From: Multifurca ochricompacta
Lineage: Eukaryota > Basidiomycota > Agaricomycetes > Russulales > Russulaceae
Assembly: GCA_022496185.1 (NCBI GenBank)
Contig: WTXG01000020.1
Location: 248,001 to 312,000, forward strand
Direction: 5' to 3'
DNA length: 64,000 nt
Under the pieces are notes generated by a model. The model had not been told where the DNA came from and ran no database searches. It saw only the letters and a list, made by a program, of their open reading frames with translations. Shown piece by piece: positions 35,029-46,167 of this stretch. The stretch's first letter is position 1, and the number at the start of each line of letters is the position of its first letter. The position numbers were made by a program, and so were the translations under genes.

Positions 35029-36121
35029 ATGTCCGCTGCTATTCACACGCCTACATCTGGTTTTGACTTCTCAAACGCGAATCGGTGAGCTCTTTATAAG
35101 AATGTCGGGGGTGAGGTGTTCGCTGAAATGGTTCCGATAGCAATGCTTTTCTTGAAAGCAAAGGCGTGAAGATGCCAAAGGCGACTAGCACTGGTACCAC
35201 TATTGTCGGCTGCCTCTTTAAAGATGGCATCGTCCTGGGCGCCGATACGCGTGCCACCGCAGGTCCTATAGTCGCAGACAAAAACTGTGAAAAGGTACCA
35301 TAACATTGGGGTTATTTGCCTGTCACCTCCTCCTTCCCCATCTCGCGGCATGACTGACGGACGAGTGGCTCGGCACTTAGATCCACTATATCAGCGAGTC
35401 TATCAGGTGTTGCGGTGCCGGCACAGCAGCAGACACCGAATTCATCACCGCGCTCATCTCAAGTAACATCGAGCTACATGCTCTCTCAACGGGCCGAAAG
35501 CCCCGTGTTGTCACTGCTATGACCATGCTCAAACAGCGGCTCTTCCAGTATGTCTCTGACACGATACGAGTTTGGTGCGGATGCGCTAAGAAAGTGCCGG
35601 TGGGACTGTCATAGGCACCAGGGTCAGATTGGCGCCGCTCTTGTTTTGGGAGGTGTTGATGCTACCGGCGCACATCTCTTCACAATCCACCCACATGGTT
35701 CGACTGACAAGTTACCATACGTTACCATGGGCTCTGGTTCGCTCGCCGCCATGGCTGTGTTTGAGTCGGGGTGGAGGCCAAATCTAGAGGTGTGTGGTCT
35801 TCTTGCTACTGACTCAATTGATACTCACCCTACTGCCAGCGCGAGGAGGCACTACAATTGGTGGTCGCTGCCATTTCTGCTGGTATTTTCAACGACCTTG
35901 GCTCAGGCTCGAATGTAGATGCGTGTGTCATCACTGCAACACATGCTGAGATGCTTCGCAACTATGTTATGCCCAACGTCCGCGTCGAGAAGGAGCGCAA
36001 GTATGGCTTCCGCCAAGGTACGACGGCATGGACGCGTGAGAAAGTGCGCGAAATGATTGTAAGCGAGGAGATCAGGCCGAGAGCTGTGGCCCCTGGTGGC
36101 GAGGCGATGGACACGAGCTGA
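35029..36121 (+). CDS. pup1: 20S proteasome subunit beta-2 (trypsin-like), Pup1
   Basis: N-terminal nucleophile hydrolase forming the trypsin-like active site of the proteasome core. Exons: 35029-35084, 35141-35294, 35381-35547, 35615-35789 and 35840-36121. A short propeptide precedes the processing site: [20 protein letters not shown], where cleavage before the Thr of TTIVG exposes the catalytic threonine. [20 protein letters not shown] carries the catalytic Asp and the lysine of the active site. Further blocks are [94 protein letters not shown] and [12 protein letters not shown]. Length and C-terminus fit beta-2. It is convergent with the PP2C gene. Confidence 0.96.
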
Positions 36122-36498
36122 ACCAGCCAGTGAGTTACAGACAAACGAAATGTGTAAGATGTACTTGAAGTAAAAGTGGTCATTTTTTACGTTTCGTCTT
36201 CAATTTCTAGCCTGTACATACATGAGTTGGGGATGCAAAGAAACGATTTCTCGAGATAAGGAAAGATACGTTTGCGTGGAAATGACAAAGGGGGGGGGGA
36301 TGCAAAAGGGGATAGATAATAACATATATACCGTAAGTGTCAGGGAGCATGGGGGCCAAAAAAAAGCGGTTCTTGGGAATGTGTCGCGACGTCGGAGTAG
36401 TGTGCATAGGGTCAGGGGAGGTAACCTAACTGAGAACTAGAGTGGGAAAGATAGGCCCGAAATCTGTATCCGTCGTGGTGGAGAGGGAGAAGTCCGCT
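36122..36498. other. Spacer between convergent pup1 and PP2C genes
   Basis: 377 bp; no gene. Includes a run of nine G near 36290. Confidence 0.6.
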
Positions 36499-38394
36499 CT
36501 ATTGTCGCGTGCTGATGTTGGATTCGGCGGGGGAGATAACTGCGACCAGGACTGAGATGTCTGCGAGCGGAAAATAGGTTATCAATGCCCAAGCCACCGA
36601 CAGAAGGTCATGGACTCTGCTGGCCCAGACAAAGAGGGGGACTCACCATCTGACTTTCCACCGCTAAAGGCACGCCCTTCCTCGCGTGCCCTCCGCGCGA
36701 ACGGTATCTCGTTGTCCACGTCCGGGGGTGCTGATGTTTCTTCTACAGACGGCGCTATCTTAGAGCGACGCTGCGACACAGTACGTGCGCGTGAACAAAG
36801 CGCCTCCGAGAGCATGCCCGCCAACGTGCGTCGCGGAAGCTGGGAGTCACTTGTGGCGGTTGGGGTGAGGAATGTACGCTGGAAGCGCATGACTTCGTCA
36901 AGCACCTCTTCGTCCCATAAGTTATCGCTTAGGCCGTCTGAAGCGAGTATGAGGATGTCATCGGAGCGCACGGGAAGTGTGAAGACTTGAGCTGCTTTTG
37001 GCGACGTGCTCGATGCGGGGCCAAGCTGCAGTGGCGTATTAAACTGGGGGTGTGATTATAAGTAAGAGAACCAAGGAGAGGGTATGAGAAAGGAACGTAC
37101 GCCCCACCACATCTCTTCGCTGCGCCAGACAATGTCATCTCCACGGACAAGCATACCCATGCAGTCGCCAAGGTGCGCGATCCGGATGACCGCGTCATGG
37201 GCACGCGTATCTGGGACCACGCTCACTTCGGGTGCAGGAACATGAGAGCCAGCGCTGTCAAGCACGGCAAGGAGGGCGGTGGAGGAACCAGTTAGGAGGG
37301 GTTCCGGCTTGGAAGGCACAGGTAGGGAAGGAGTTGACGCTTGTGCGGACGGTGTTATAACGTGGGCCTTGAGTGCTCGCTCGTAAGCACGCTCAAGAAT
37401 AAGAAGTACGTCGAGACCATCTGCCAGGTCGTCGGCAGTCTCGTCGGTGACGTCTTCTTGCATCGTTGAGTGAGGTGGCGACGATGAGGGTGGGTAGGGG
37501 AAAAAAGTTGTTTTTGATGACGGTGGCACGTCATGGAAGGAAAGTGCCGGAGAGGAAGCCTGTGTAGCTACCTCGGCGGAACAGAAGTGCATGAGGCGTC
37601 GGGCGAAGAGCGCTGATGGAGATGCTGCGCCTTTCGGTGAATCTGAAAACGGTGTGAACAGGGCCACAATGAGGGTACGAAGCAGATGGCGTACGAGCAC
37701 GAGACCATCCGCCAACGCCATCGGCAATGCCCATCGCATTGTCACGAACAAAATAAGCATCTTCGCCCACTTGTACAGCGAGGTCAAGTCCGTCCGTCAG
37801 TTTCGAGCCATGTTGCCATAGCTCCGCACCTCCGGCGCCATCGCGGCCAGAAACGACTGATGATGGATGACGTTTTGGAATTCCGTAGGCACCCACATCG
37901 AAAAGAAAACGGTGTTTGGAAGTGGAAGCGTGAGGGGTACGGGGGCATGAGTCAAGTGCGGCAGGGGGTGGTAAAGAAGACGGCGGCGTGAAAGGTTGGT
38001 AGAGAAAAAAGGGAGGTACGTGAAAGTGGGAAAAAGGGATACCATTGAGAGAGGAAGATGAGGTGTTGGAGGAAGGGGGTGCGGTAAGGGCAAGGGAAGA
38101 TGGAGGAGCGGGGCCAGCGTGTGCGTGTTGAGAATGACCAGAATTTGGTGCCTCTGGCTCTGTCCTGGCTTCAATAGAAAGGCGAGTGGTAGAAAGTAAA
38201 TGTGGGTTGCTCGGGCGAGAGGAGGGTGGCGGGGTAGATGGATCAAAGTAGGGTAACGAGGGGGAATAATTATGAAGGGCACGAGGAGAAGCACTTGCGC
38301 TATTCGAGCGTACGCGGGTAACGGCAACACCTCTTGGAAGAACGGTATAGAGGCGTTTTTGAAAAGTTTTAATAGTTGGACCAGAAGCGGTCAT
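36499..38394 (-). CDS. PP2C-type protein phosphatase, Ptc7-like
   Basis: Mn/Mg-dependent Ser/Thr phosphatase; the Ptc7 group is mitochondrial and acts on coenzyme Q biosynthesis. The N-terminus (about residues 1-170) is Ser/Pro-rich with an Arg/Ser-rich start that could be a mitochondrial presequence. Catalytic motifs in order are GEDAYFVRDNAMGIADGVGG (metal-binding Asp residues), AHLGDCMGMLVRGDDIVW, SDDILILASDGLSDNLWDEE and the final DDISVLVAVISPAES, reached through a small last exon (ACATCTCAG...TAG, stop at 36499). An intron of about 50 nt follows VGGWSRA and joins SPKGAASPSALFARRLMHFC. The Ptc7 ELMxxA-type region fits FARRLMHFC. A long insertion (about residues 230-290) is specific to this gene. 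Confidence 0.88.
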
Positions 38395-39117
38395 GATGAA
38401 CCAGGGTAGAGAGAGAGGTCGATATGAGCGTCGCGTATTGTTGTTGTGTGAGTGTGAGTGAGTTTGATATGTGGACTTGTTAATACTCAAGCCCCGCTCA
38501 ATTCTCCGTAATTCTCCGTCAGTTGACTCCGGCATTTCCCGTTCCCGTCGTCATCCCCCTGGGACCCTCGGGAACAATGCTAATGCTGACACAGCATTGA
38601 ATCAAAAGCATAAAATTCCCAGAGCCCCCCTTAAGGAAAGTGTCCAGGCCTCTGAGTGATTCTCCTCTGTGTCTTTGTGCACTCTTGCTCTTCCTTCCAT
38701 CCCCTGTTCCAGCTATATGAACCCACTGTCTAGGCAGTTGACAGTGAGTTTGTAACATCTGGATAATGAACACAGCCTGGGGTTGGATGAGTGGAACAAC
38801 CTAGAATGGTAGTTATAATTCAGTTATATTGGTCTTTTTTTTTTGAAGTTGACTTTATTTACACTTCAGTGATGGAGCACAAATTGTGTGGCTACTACAA
38901 GGAACATAGTAGCTATTACAATAGGATGGACAGAAGGTTGGGCATAAAGAGAGCCAAAAGAAAAACCCACACAGGGAAAAATGGGTGGTAGCAAAGGAGT
39001 GTTAGTCAAACTAACAACAATCACTTCCTCTCTCACATACCACCACCATCTCTGCTAGAGCTAGTTGGACTCAATCCTTTGTCTCACACCAACAGTGTTG
39101 GATCTTCTTTTAAAGTA
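38395..39117. other. Transition from gene region to transposon island
   Basis: About 720 bp. Up to about 38700 the sequence is GC-rich like the genes to the left. From about 38760 it becomes poor in CpG and rich in A/T and homopolymers. I see no intact gene; it may be decayed transposon sequence. The island to the right has none of the conserved genes. Confidence 0.5.
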
Positions 39118-39154
39118 GATACAGTGGGTCAAAAAACTGTCCCAATGTTTGCAC
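39118..39154. repeat. Possible Tc1/mariner-type terminal fragment
   Basis: A stretch starting TACAGTGGGTCAAAAAACTG resembles in layout the terminus of the palindromic Tc1 element (TACAGTGCCTCACAAACTGA) and also has TGCAC further in. It could be a leftover end of a related element. Similarity is by eye only. Confidence 0.35.
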
Positions 39155-39279
39155 TGTGAAACAGGCATGGTGCACAGCATACTGACTGTAAGCATTAGCA
39201 TGTTAGTGCTAGACAAAGTAAAGTTACTTCAGATGTTAGAAGAACTCTGAAGTGTAGAAGATGAAACAGACACCCTTAT
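39155..39279 (-). repeat. Copia-type LTR fragment, R/U5 side, minus orientation
   Basis: Reverse complement of the LTR family seen intact at 48910-49413 and 52324-59608: it keeps the CTTCAGAGTTCTTCTAAC and ACAGTCAGTAT motifs and ends TTTCACA. The 5' half of the same LTR lies at 46757-46930, separated by insertion of the chromovirus. Confidence 0.75.
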
Positions 39280-39871
39280 TGTTACAACCTCTGCCATCTA
39301 ACCTGGTTTTCTTCACTCTTCCCAATGACAACCCCTCTTTACTGCCCACTCTACATTTTCTGATCATGTCTCCATCCTGGGACCCATCCGTGCTCTACTT
39401 CCATCTCTGTGACCCCCTTTGTACTTGTTGACTCGCTGTTTGCTCATGTTTGACCCTTATCTTGTTATCCTTTATCTCTTTATCTTTACGACTGGACACT
39501 TACTTAATACCCTATCAGAAGCCAGGCTTTACGCCCTCTGCTTTTGCATATTTGGGCCCACTTGACTCCGCATCCTTATCTCATAGACACCCACTGAGTT
39601 ACATATATAAGTCCGCTGTAGCTACCCTGTAGACCTCAGACTTGACTTATTGAATACATCGGTGCCTGTCTTCTGGACATCCCCTTTGGATCTCTGACTC
39701 AGTTGTCTCAAGTGCTTTTGGCACTTTTCCACTCAACATTGTCTTAGGGAGCGCCCCTTTGACTTTGACTCATCCTACTCAAACTCCAAGAAGCCTTATT
39801 GGTTTCTTACCTGAACCCACGAATTGTGCTGTCACACAAGTCGTGTGGAACATCCTGTACCAGGCGTAACA
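39280..39871 (+). repeat. Chromovirus 5' LTR
   Basis: 592 bp, direct repeat of 46168-46756. Several CpG sites of the 3' copy appear as TpG or CpA here, for example near 39305 and 39470. Confidence 0.92.
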
Positions 39872-40412
39872 TCAAGTCAAGTCTCTCATCGTGGCTTCTA
39901 GCTGCAGTCAGATCCTCTTTCATGAAGAACTCATCAAACAAAGAGAAGAGAATAATCTTTCACAACAGATACTTGGCTCTGCCACCTGGAAAGATTTTGA
40001 GTCTGAGTTTGGATACTACTCTATCACAACAGAGGATACCAACCAGTAGAATACACAATGAAAAGAGAGTTTGGTATCAGTATCCGATATTCGGAAAGCT
40101 GACACTCTTGGGTCACTACAGGGCCCACCCCACCTGAATTTGGATTAGGACCGTGGAGAGAAAATCCCCTGGCCATTGTCACGGACTCCAACCAGAGGAG
40201 TACATAGAAGAACATAGTGAAGAAGCACTGGTATTAGTGTCGACTACAACCCCAGTTGCACTGGCAGTTGTCACGATCAGAGCCCCTGCTTTGACAACTC
40301 CTCAGATATCCACACAGTCCACCAGCACTGTTACCCTGTCTAAACAAAAGATGTCCACTATTGCCGCCCAGCTCCCAGACCCAGCCCCTCCACCCCGCTG
40401 CCCCTGCCAGTC

Positions 40413-41237
40413 ATGATGCCGCCAAACATACCCCCACCCTCTGGACGACTGTCAGGTGTATTACCCCAGACATTCACCGGGGACCACTCCCAGAGCAAGA
40501 AGTTTATGTTGGAGTTTACGATGTTCAAAAACTTCAACCATGATGTTCCCCAGATCATTAACCCCTTCCAACGCACCAACCTGTTCTTGTCTCTGATACA
40601 AGGGGACACAGTAGATGACTGGACAATGGAACAGCTGGAGTGGCTGAACAAACAAATCGAGAATGGTTGTCACACCACTAGTGAAATTCTCTGGGAAACC
40701 GTTGCCCAGAAATTCAAAGATGCATTTATGGACAGACAGGCCAAACAGAAGGCTGCCCAAGAGTTGAAGTCCCTTAAGATGGAGAAAGGGGAATTGGATG
40801 CCTATGTGGCAAAATTCAGAAGCCTGGCTAATAGGGCTGGGTATGACATGGATGAAGAGGCAACACTAGACCTCTTCTCACAAGGGTTGCCCAACCCGCT
40901 GGTCAAGAACATTATCCAGTTCCACCACCCCCAGGACTGGGATGGATGGGTCAATGCTGCTCGATGGCAGCAACAGGACTACCTTGACTTCCAGACCTGT
41001 TTCGGAGTCGATACTAAGAAGGGAAAGACCCATGACCAGTGGAAGGCGGCCTTTGGGGTCAAGCCCACTCACACCTCCCAGAGGGATCCAAATGCAATGG
41101 ACACCTTGGCTGACAGAACCAGGGCGCAGGTTGCGCTTACGGAAGACAAAAGGCAAATGCTGATGAAGGAAGGAAGATGTTTTTGCTGCAAAGCGCTGGG
41201 CCATATGTCGAGGGAATGCCCAAAGAAAGGAGCATGA
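40413..41237 (+). CDS. gag: Gag of the chromovirus
   Basis: 275-codon frame with a capsid-like region (YVAKFRSLANRAGYDMDEEA, DLFSQGLPNPLVKNIIQF, WDGWVNAARWQQQDYLDF) and a C-terminal CCHC zinc knuckle CFCCKALGHMSREC (C-X2-C-X4-H-X4-C). The frame ends at a TGA at 41235 whose context allows a CGA origin, so the natural Gag-Pro frame may extend further. The upstream start is uncertain: an overlapping frame at 40153-40416 contains a short Pro-rich leader in a different phase. Confidence 0.8.
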   Translation: MMPPNIPPPSGRLSGVLPQTFTGDHSQSKKFMLEFTMFKNFNHDVPQIINPFQRTNLFLSLIQGDTVDDWTMEQLEWLNKQIENGCHTTSEILWETVAQKFKDAFMDRQAKQKAAQELKSLKMEKGELDAYVAKFRSLANRAGYDMDEEATLDLFSQGLPNPLVKNIIQFHHPQDWDGWVNAARWQQQDYLDFQTCFGVDTKKGKTHDQWKAAFGVKPTHTSQRDPNAMDTLADRTRAQVALTEDKRQMLMKEGRCFCCKALGHMSRECPKKGA

Positions 41238-41349
41238 GTGGTGGAAGCAATGGTTACACCTGTCCATAACAATCCACCTACTGTCGACAAGAAAACACCA
41301 ATGAAAGAAGAAAAGGCGCAGGAAATATGGGCGAATATGATGAAGGAAA

Positions 41350-41871
41350 GTGAGGAAGTACGGCCATTTTGGTAGAAAAGGCATTCACCAAAAAGGATTT
41401 TTGATTGGCTCTTCCCCTTCAGCCTGGGTGAGAGCACTACATGTAACCTCTGTGTATACTAGTTGCTTCAAATCACTGAAAATACCAGTACATTTCGAGA
41501 CTACACAGAGGATGGCTGACTGTGACATCCTGATAGATTCAGGAGCCACTGACAACTTCATCAGCCCGCAAATGGCAAGAACCATGGGCTTGGGGATGCT
41601 GGAACTCCCCCAGGAAAAGAACATTTGGAATATAGATGGAACAGCCAATAGAGCCAGAAGGATTACCCACTACAGTGACCTTATTGTCCAAGTAGGAGAA
41701 AGGACAAAAGTGATTCGATTCCCCGTCACCAATCTAGGAAATGAAGATCTAATCCTAGGGTATCCATGGTTGGCTGCATTTGAACCAAAAATCAATTGGA
41801 GTGATGCAACCATGGATAAGGAATTCTACCCTGTTCTCATTACATTGTTAGGGTACAATTATGCCATCTGA
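41350..41871 (+). CDS. pol: Retropepsin-like aspartic protease region
   Basis: The frame contains CDILIDSGATDNFI, the DSG active-site motif of LTR retrotransposon proteases, followed by EDLILGYPWLAAFEPKINW (the ILG flap-strand motif). It processes the Gag-Pol polyprotein. It lies directly before the reverse transcriptase, with a stop or frame change between. Confidence 0.85.
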   Translation: MRKYGHFGRKGIHQKGFLIGSSPSAWVRALHVTSVYTSCFKSLKIPVHFETTQRMADCDILIDSGATDNFISPQMARTMGLGMLELPQEKNIWNIDGTANRARRITHYSDLIVQVGERTKVIRFPVTNLGNEDLILGYPWLAAFEPKINWSDATMDKEFYPVLITLLGYNYAI

Positions 41872-42054
41872 CATACAAAGGTACAGAAAGCAGAGGAAGA
41901 GGACCTGGGTCACTGTTATGCCACAAAAGCATCAGAACTTGCCCAAAAGGCGGTGGAAGGACATACAGAGAAGACCTTTGAGGAGGTGGTGCCAGAAGTC
42001 TATCACTGACACTGGAGGGTATTCTCGGAAGAGGAGTCGCAATGCTTCCCACCT

Positions 42055-44850
42055 GTGCAACCTTGGGACCACACCATTGAATTCGCACCTGATACCCCAT
42101 CCGCCATCGACTGCAAAATTTACCCATTGTCCCAGAAAGAACAAACAGCACTCACAGTGTTTCTCAAAGAGCACCTTGCAAATGGGTACATTTGTCCATC
42201 GAAATCACCATATGCATCGCCATTCTTCTTCATCAAAAAGAAAGACAGTAAACTTTGACCTGTGCAGGATTACCGACGGATAAATGCCCACACCATAAAA
42301 AACACTTACCCTCTTCCCCTCATCTCCAGCTCATTGATACTATGAGGGACAAGTCCCTCTTTTCCAAAATGGATTCTGGTGGGGATACAACAACATCAGG
42401 ATTAAGGAAGGAGATCAATGTAAAGCAGCATTTAAAACCAACCAGGGACTCTTCAGCCAAATGTTATGTTCTTCAGCCTTACCAACTCCCCCACTACCTT
42501 TCAATCTATGATAAACCACATCTTCTGCACCTCATTCTCACAGGCGAAGTGGTGGTATACATGGACAATATCCTTGTGGCTACAACAGACAATTTGGCCC
42601 ATCACCGAGAGCAGGTTCACCAAGTATTGGATATTTTACACAAACATGATCTATATCTCAAACCAGCCAAATGTTCGTTTGAGCAATGAAGCATAGAATA
42701 CCTGGGAGTTATCCTGGAAGAAGGATGTGTGCAGATGGACCCAGTAAAAGTGCAAGGAATCCGGGAGTGGCCCATACCCACATGTGTCAAAGATGTGCGA
42801 TCCTTCATTGGATTCTGCAATTTCTACCGATGATTTGTATGAGGATTCTCAGGGATCGCCCAACCGTTGAATGGGCTGTTGAAAAAGGATATACCTTGGC
42901 ACTGGGGAGACGAACAGCAATGAGCCTTTGAACAGATCCGAGACATTGTGGGCTCAGAACCGGTCCTTCTGCAACCAGACCTAGAAAAACCCTTTGAACT
43001 CGAAGTTGATGCATCGCACTTTGCGAATGGGGCAGTACTAAACCAACGGGATGCGACAGGATTGCTTCATCTGGTCGCCTTCTATTCGGAGACATTCTCA
43101 CTGGTGGAACAAAATTATGACATTTGGGACAGAGAACTGCTCGCCATTGTAAAAGCACTACGACATTGGCGACCATACCTAGCAGGGACTCCCCATAAAA
43201 CCATTATCCACACTGACCACTCCAACCTATTATATTGGAAGGAACCCCACAAGATTAGTTGATGGGTCACTCATGAAGTCCTAGAAATGGAGGAATATAA
43301 CTTCGTGTTGAAACACATCGCAGGAAGCCACAACACGCATGCAGATGCCTTATCACAACAGCCCGACTTGAACAATGGTGGAGAGGATAACAATGATGTC
43401 ACAGTCCTGCCTGAAGAAGTCTTCACAAAAGCAGCCATCGTGAGCCTCCATGATATGGATTTGTGGGCCCAAGTGTCACAAAATATGAATCAACACCTAT
43501 GTCAATCATGGGCAGATACACATAATCTGAAGAAGCTTGATGGCCTTTGGTGGAAAGATGGAGATTGGCTCGTTGTCACCAGTGGCGACAACATTAAGAG
43601 GGGGGTGATCCATTTTCACCACGATCTTCCCTCTGTGGGCCACCCTGGCATTGCTAACATGTACGCTTTGGCGAAATGAGATTACTGGTGGCCAAACATG
43701 AAGAAGGATGTGGAGAACTACATAAAAGGATGTGTGGACTGCCAAGCCAATAAAGTAAACATGCACCCACACCCACCAGCACTGTTCCCGATCACACCTA
43801 TGGCCTCACTACCATTCCAGACCATCGCGATGGACTTCATCATCAAGCTCCCCATCTCCAGAGGTTTCGATTCTATCTTGACCATCACCGACCATGACTG
43901 TTCTAAAGTGGCACTGTTCATACCCTGCAATGAGTCTGTCACAGCGGAAGGAGTAGCCAAACTCTACCTGGATCATGTCTACAGACACTACGGCCTCCCA
44001 GAAAAGATCATCTCTGATCGCGACCCACATTTCACCTCCGCATTTGCTAAGGCGCTCTGTAAGACCTTGGACATCACCCAAAATATTTCGACCGCCTACC
44101 ACCCACAAACTGACAGACAATCAGAAAGAATGAACCAATGGCTGGAACAGTACCTTTGGTTCTGGTGCAATGGACGGCAGGATGACTGGGCTGATTGGTT
44201 GGCAATGGCAGAGTTTGCACACAACTCATGGCCCAACGGGGCTACTAAGACCCCTCCATTCTCACTTATCATGGGATGGACACCACGGATCAACTGGACC
44301 AAGAAACCCACAAACGTCCCTTTGACTGCGCAGCATATCAGCCAATGGGAGGAGATCAGGAAATCGGCCAATGAGAACCTGCTAAAGGCGCAAAGGACCC
44401 TGTCTGAAAGGCCGTCGAAGTTCACACCTTATCAAACCAATGACCTCGTCTGGTTGGAAGGGAAGAACATCCACACATCACACCCCACTGCCAAACTAGC
44501 TCCCCGACACCATGGACCTTTCATGATAACAAGGAAGCTGTCGGATGTGTCATATGAACTCAAGCTTCCACCCACATGGAGAATTCATCCAGTCTTCCAT
44601 GCTAGACTTCTGACACCTTACAAAGAGACATCCCTGCACAGGGAAAACTTCCCAAGACCTCCCCCTGAATTAATCAATGGAGAAGCGGAATGGGAAGTGG
44701 AGCAAATTCTAGACTCCTCACACAAAGGCTGAGGGTGCAAACTGCATTACCTAGTCAAGTGGAAAGGATTCCCAGACTCTGACAACTCGTGGGAGCCAGC
44801 CGGGAATATCTTTGCCCGGTCCTTATCTTGGAGTTCCATGTCCAACATCC
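42055..44850 (+). pseudogene. pol: Reverse transcriptase, RNase H, integrase and chromodomain, stop-interrupted
   Basis: Readable blocks: RT LANGYICPSKSPYASPFFFI; the RT active-site region VVVYMDNILVAT, where the second catalytic Asp of the YxDD box is Asn; RNase H FELEVDASHFANGAVLNQRD and HADALSQQPD; the integrase HHCC zinc region VGHPGIANM...CVDCQ; the DDE core (MDFIIKLP, ISDRDPHF, QSERMNQWLEQYL); and a C-terminal chromodomain LHYLVKWKGFPDSDNSWEP. From about 42255 onward one frame is kept, interrupted at 42687, 42831, 42840, 42921, 43260, 43677 and 44730, all TGA. The region between 42256 and 42500 has at least one frameshift. Confidence 0.92.
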
Positions 44851-44947
44851 AGAAGTGCCCAAGGATAGCTAAAAGGACGACCCAGACCCCAAGCAAATTC
44901 CCCAGTACATGCTCCCACAGCAACATCCTACCACCATACAGTCTATT

Positions 44948-46166
44948 ATGTCTTTTATCACCGCCAACGCCACCGTCAATGCCTTCACCACCACCACTGT
45001 AGTTGTCAAGAACTTCCCTTCTGCTCACCCTTCCACACATCCTTCCTCACCCATTGATTATGAGGCTGCCGAAGCTCGGGTCAAGAACCAGTCCCCCAAC
45101 CCCAACGACGACTTCGAGCACTGTGAAGAACTGCACCCAAATGACCTGATAGGTATGGAGTCAGACAACGAGGTCCCAGAATTCCCTTTCTTTACCAACA
45201 ACCCTAACTCCTCCATGTACTACCCACTGGAGATCACTATGGGTGATGGGACAGTTGCAATTGCCAAGTACATCTTTTACACCAATGGGGGAATGGATGT
45301 AGCCGGGTGCATGAAAAAGGACGGCCCCATCTATGGAGCCCAGTTTATCTGGAAGAGAGGTATACAGGTCATTTGCATCACACAATGACCACAAACAGCT
45401 GGGACATTTGGCTGCCAAGGACTCCTGGGCCTTTGCCATTGACGAAGTGCTGAAGTGACATGCGACTTCTGCGTCTCAAAGCTGAGGTAATGAGACTGTG
45501 GAAGAACTTAACCCTGTGCAATACACTCAACAGCCAATACAAAGAACATGCAAAGATGATGGCCTGGTTGACCAATGGGATGTTCCAAGTTGAGCAGGAG
45601 CTGGTAGAGATTCGAAAGAGATTGGAGAAGGGGGACACATACCAGACCATTGCTGAGAGGTATGCTGACACATACACCGACCTCTACCCCCACATCATTG
45701 GGGGCTGCCCCGGTTTACTGCCGAATCAATTTGAGATGCCACGTATGCATGAAAACCCCCATGGAGAGACATGCTGGCGCTGTGACAGTAAGTACCACAT
45801 CAGTTGGAACTGTCCTCTCAATCACAAGTGGTGCTGGCACTGTCAAGCAACCTGCACTGGAGTAGGTTCTGCATCTTCCGCGAGTGGGAGTCACCCCAAT
45901 GATCCCAATCCATCTGGATGGTGTGGCAAGTGCTTGCACCACAATTCAGGGCACGCAAGCTGGACTGTCCTATCCATGACTTGTGCCGTTTGTGCAGTCA
46001 GCATGGGCCTTATGGATTCCTTCGTACCCACTGGTGTCCCCAAGACTTGGACAAGGAAAACTACACCATGGATGAGTGTAATGTAGCTGATGATTATTTG
46101 GAGTTGGTACAAGATGATGACAGTACAGTTTTTCTAGCAGGTCTGCTAGAACCAGAAGAGGGGGTG
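44948..46166 (+). pseudogene. Accessory 3' ORF with Cys/His clusters, disrupted
   Basis: Located between the chromodomain and the 3' LTR, the position of env in retroviruses. It starts MSFITANATVNAFTTTTVVV and shows a polar acidic part (DDFEHCEELHPNDLIGMESD), then a helical part (RKRLEKGDTYQTIAERYADT) and clustered cysteines: CWRCDSKYHISWNCPLNH, KWCWHC, CGKCLHHNSGHA, LCRLCSQHG and THWC in overlapping frames. No transmembrane envelope signature is seen. Several frameshifts separate the pieces. Function unknown; a zinc-binding nucleic-acid protein is a guess. Confidence 0.6.
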
Positions 46167-46167
46167 A

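Noticed and set aside
44948..46166. Retroviral-type envelope gene
   Set aside because: It has the env position but no signal peptide, transmembrane segment or fusion motif; the sequence is Cys-rich and soluble-looking.
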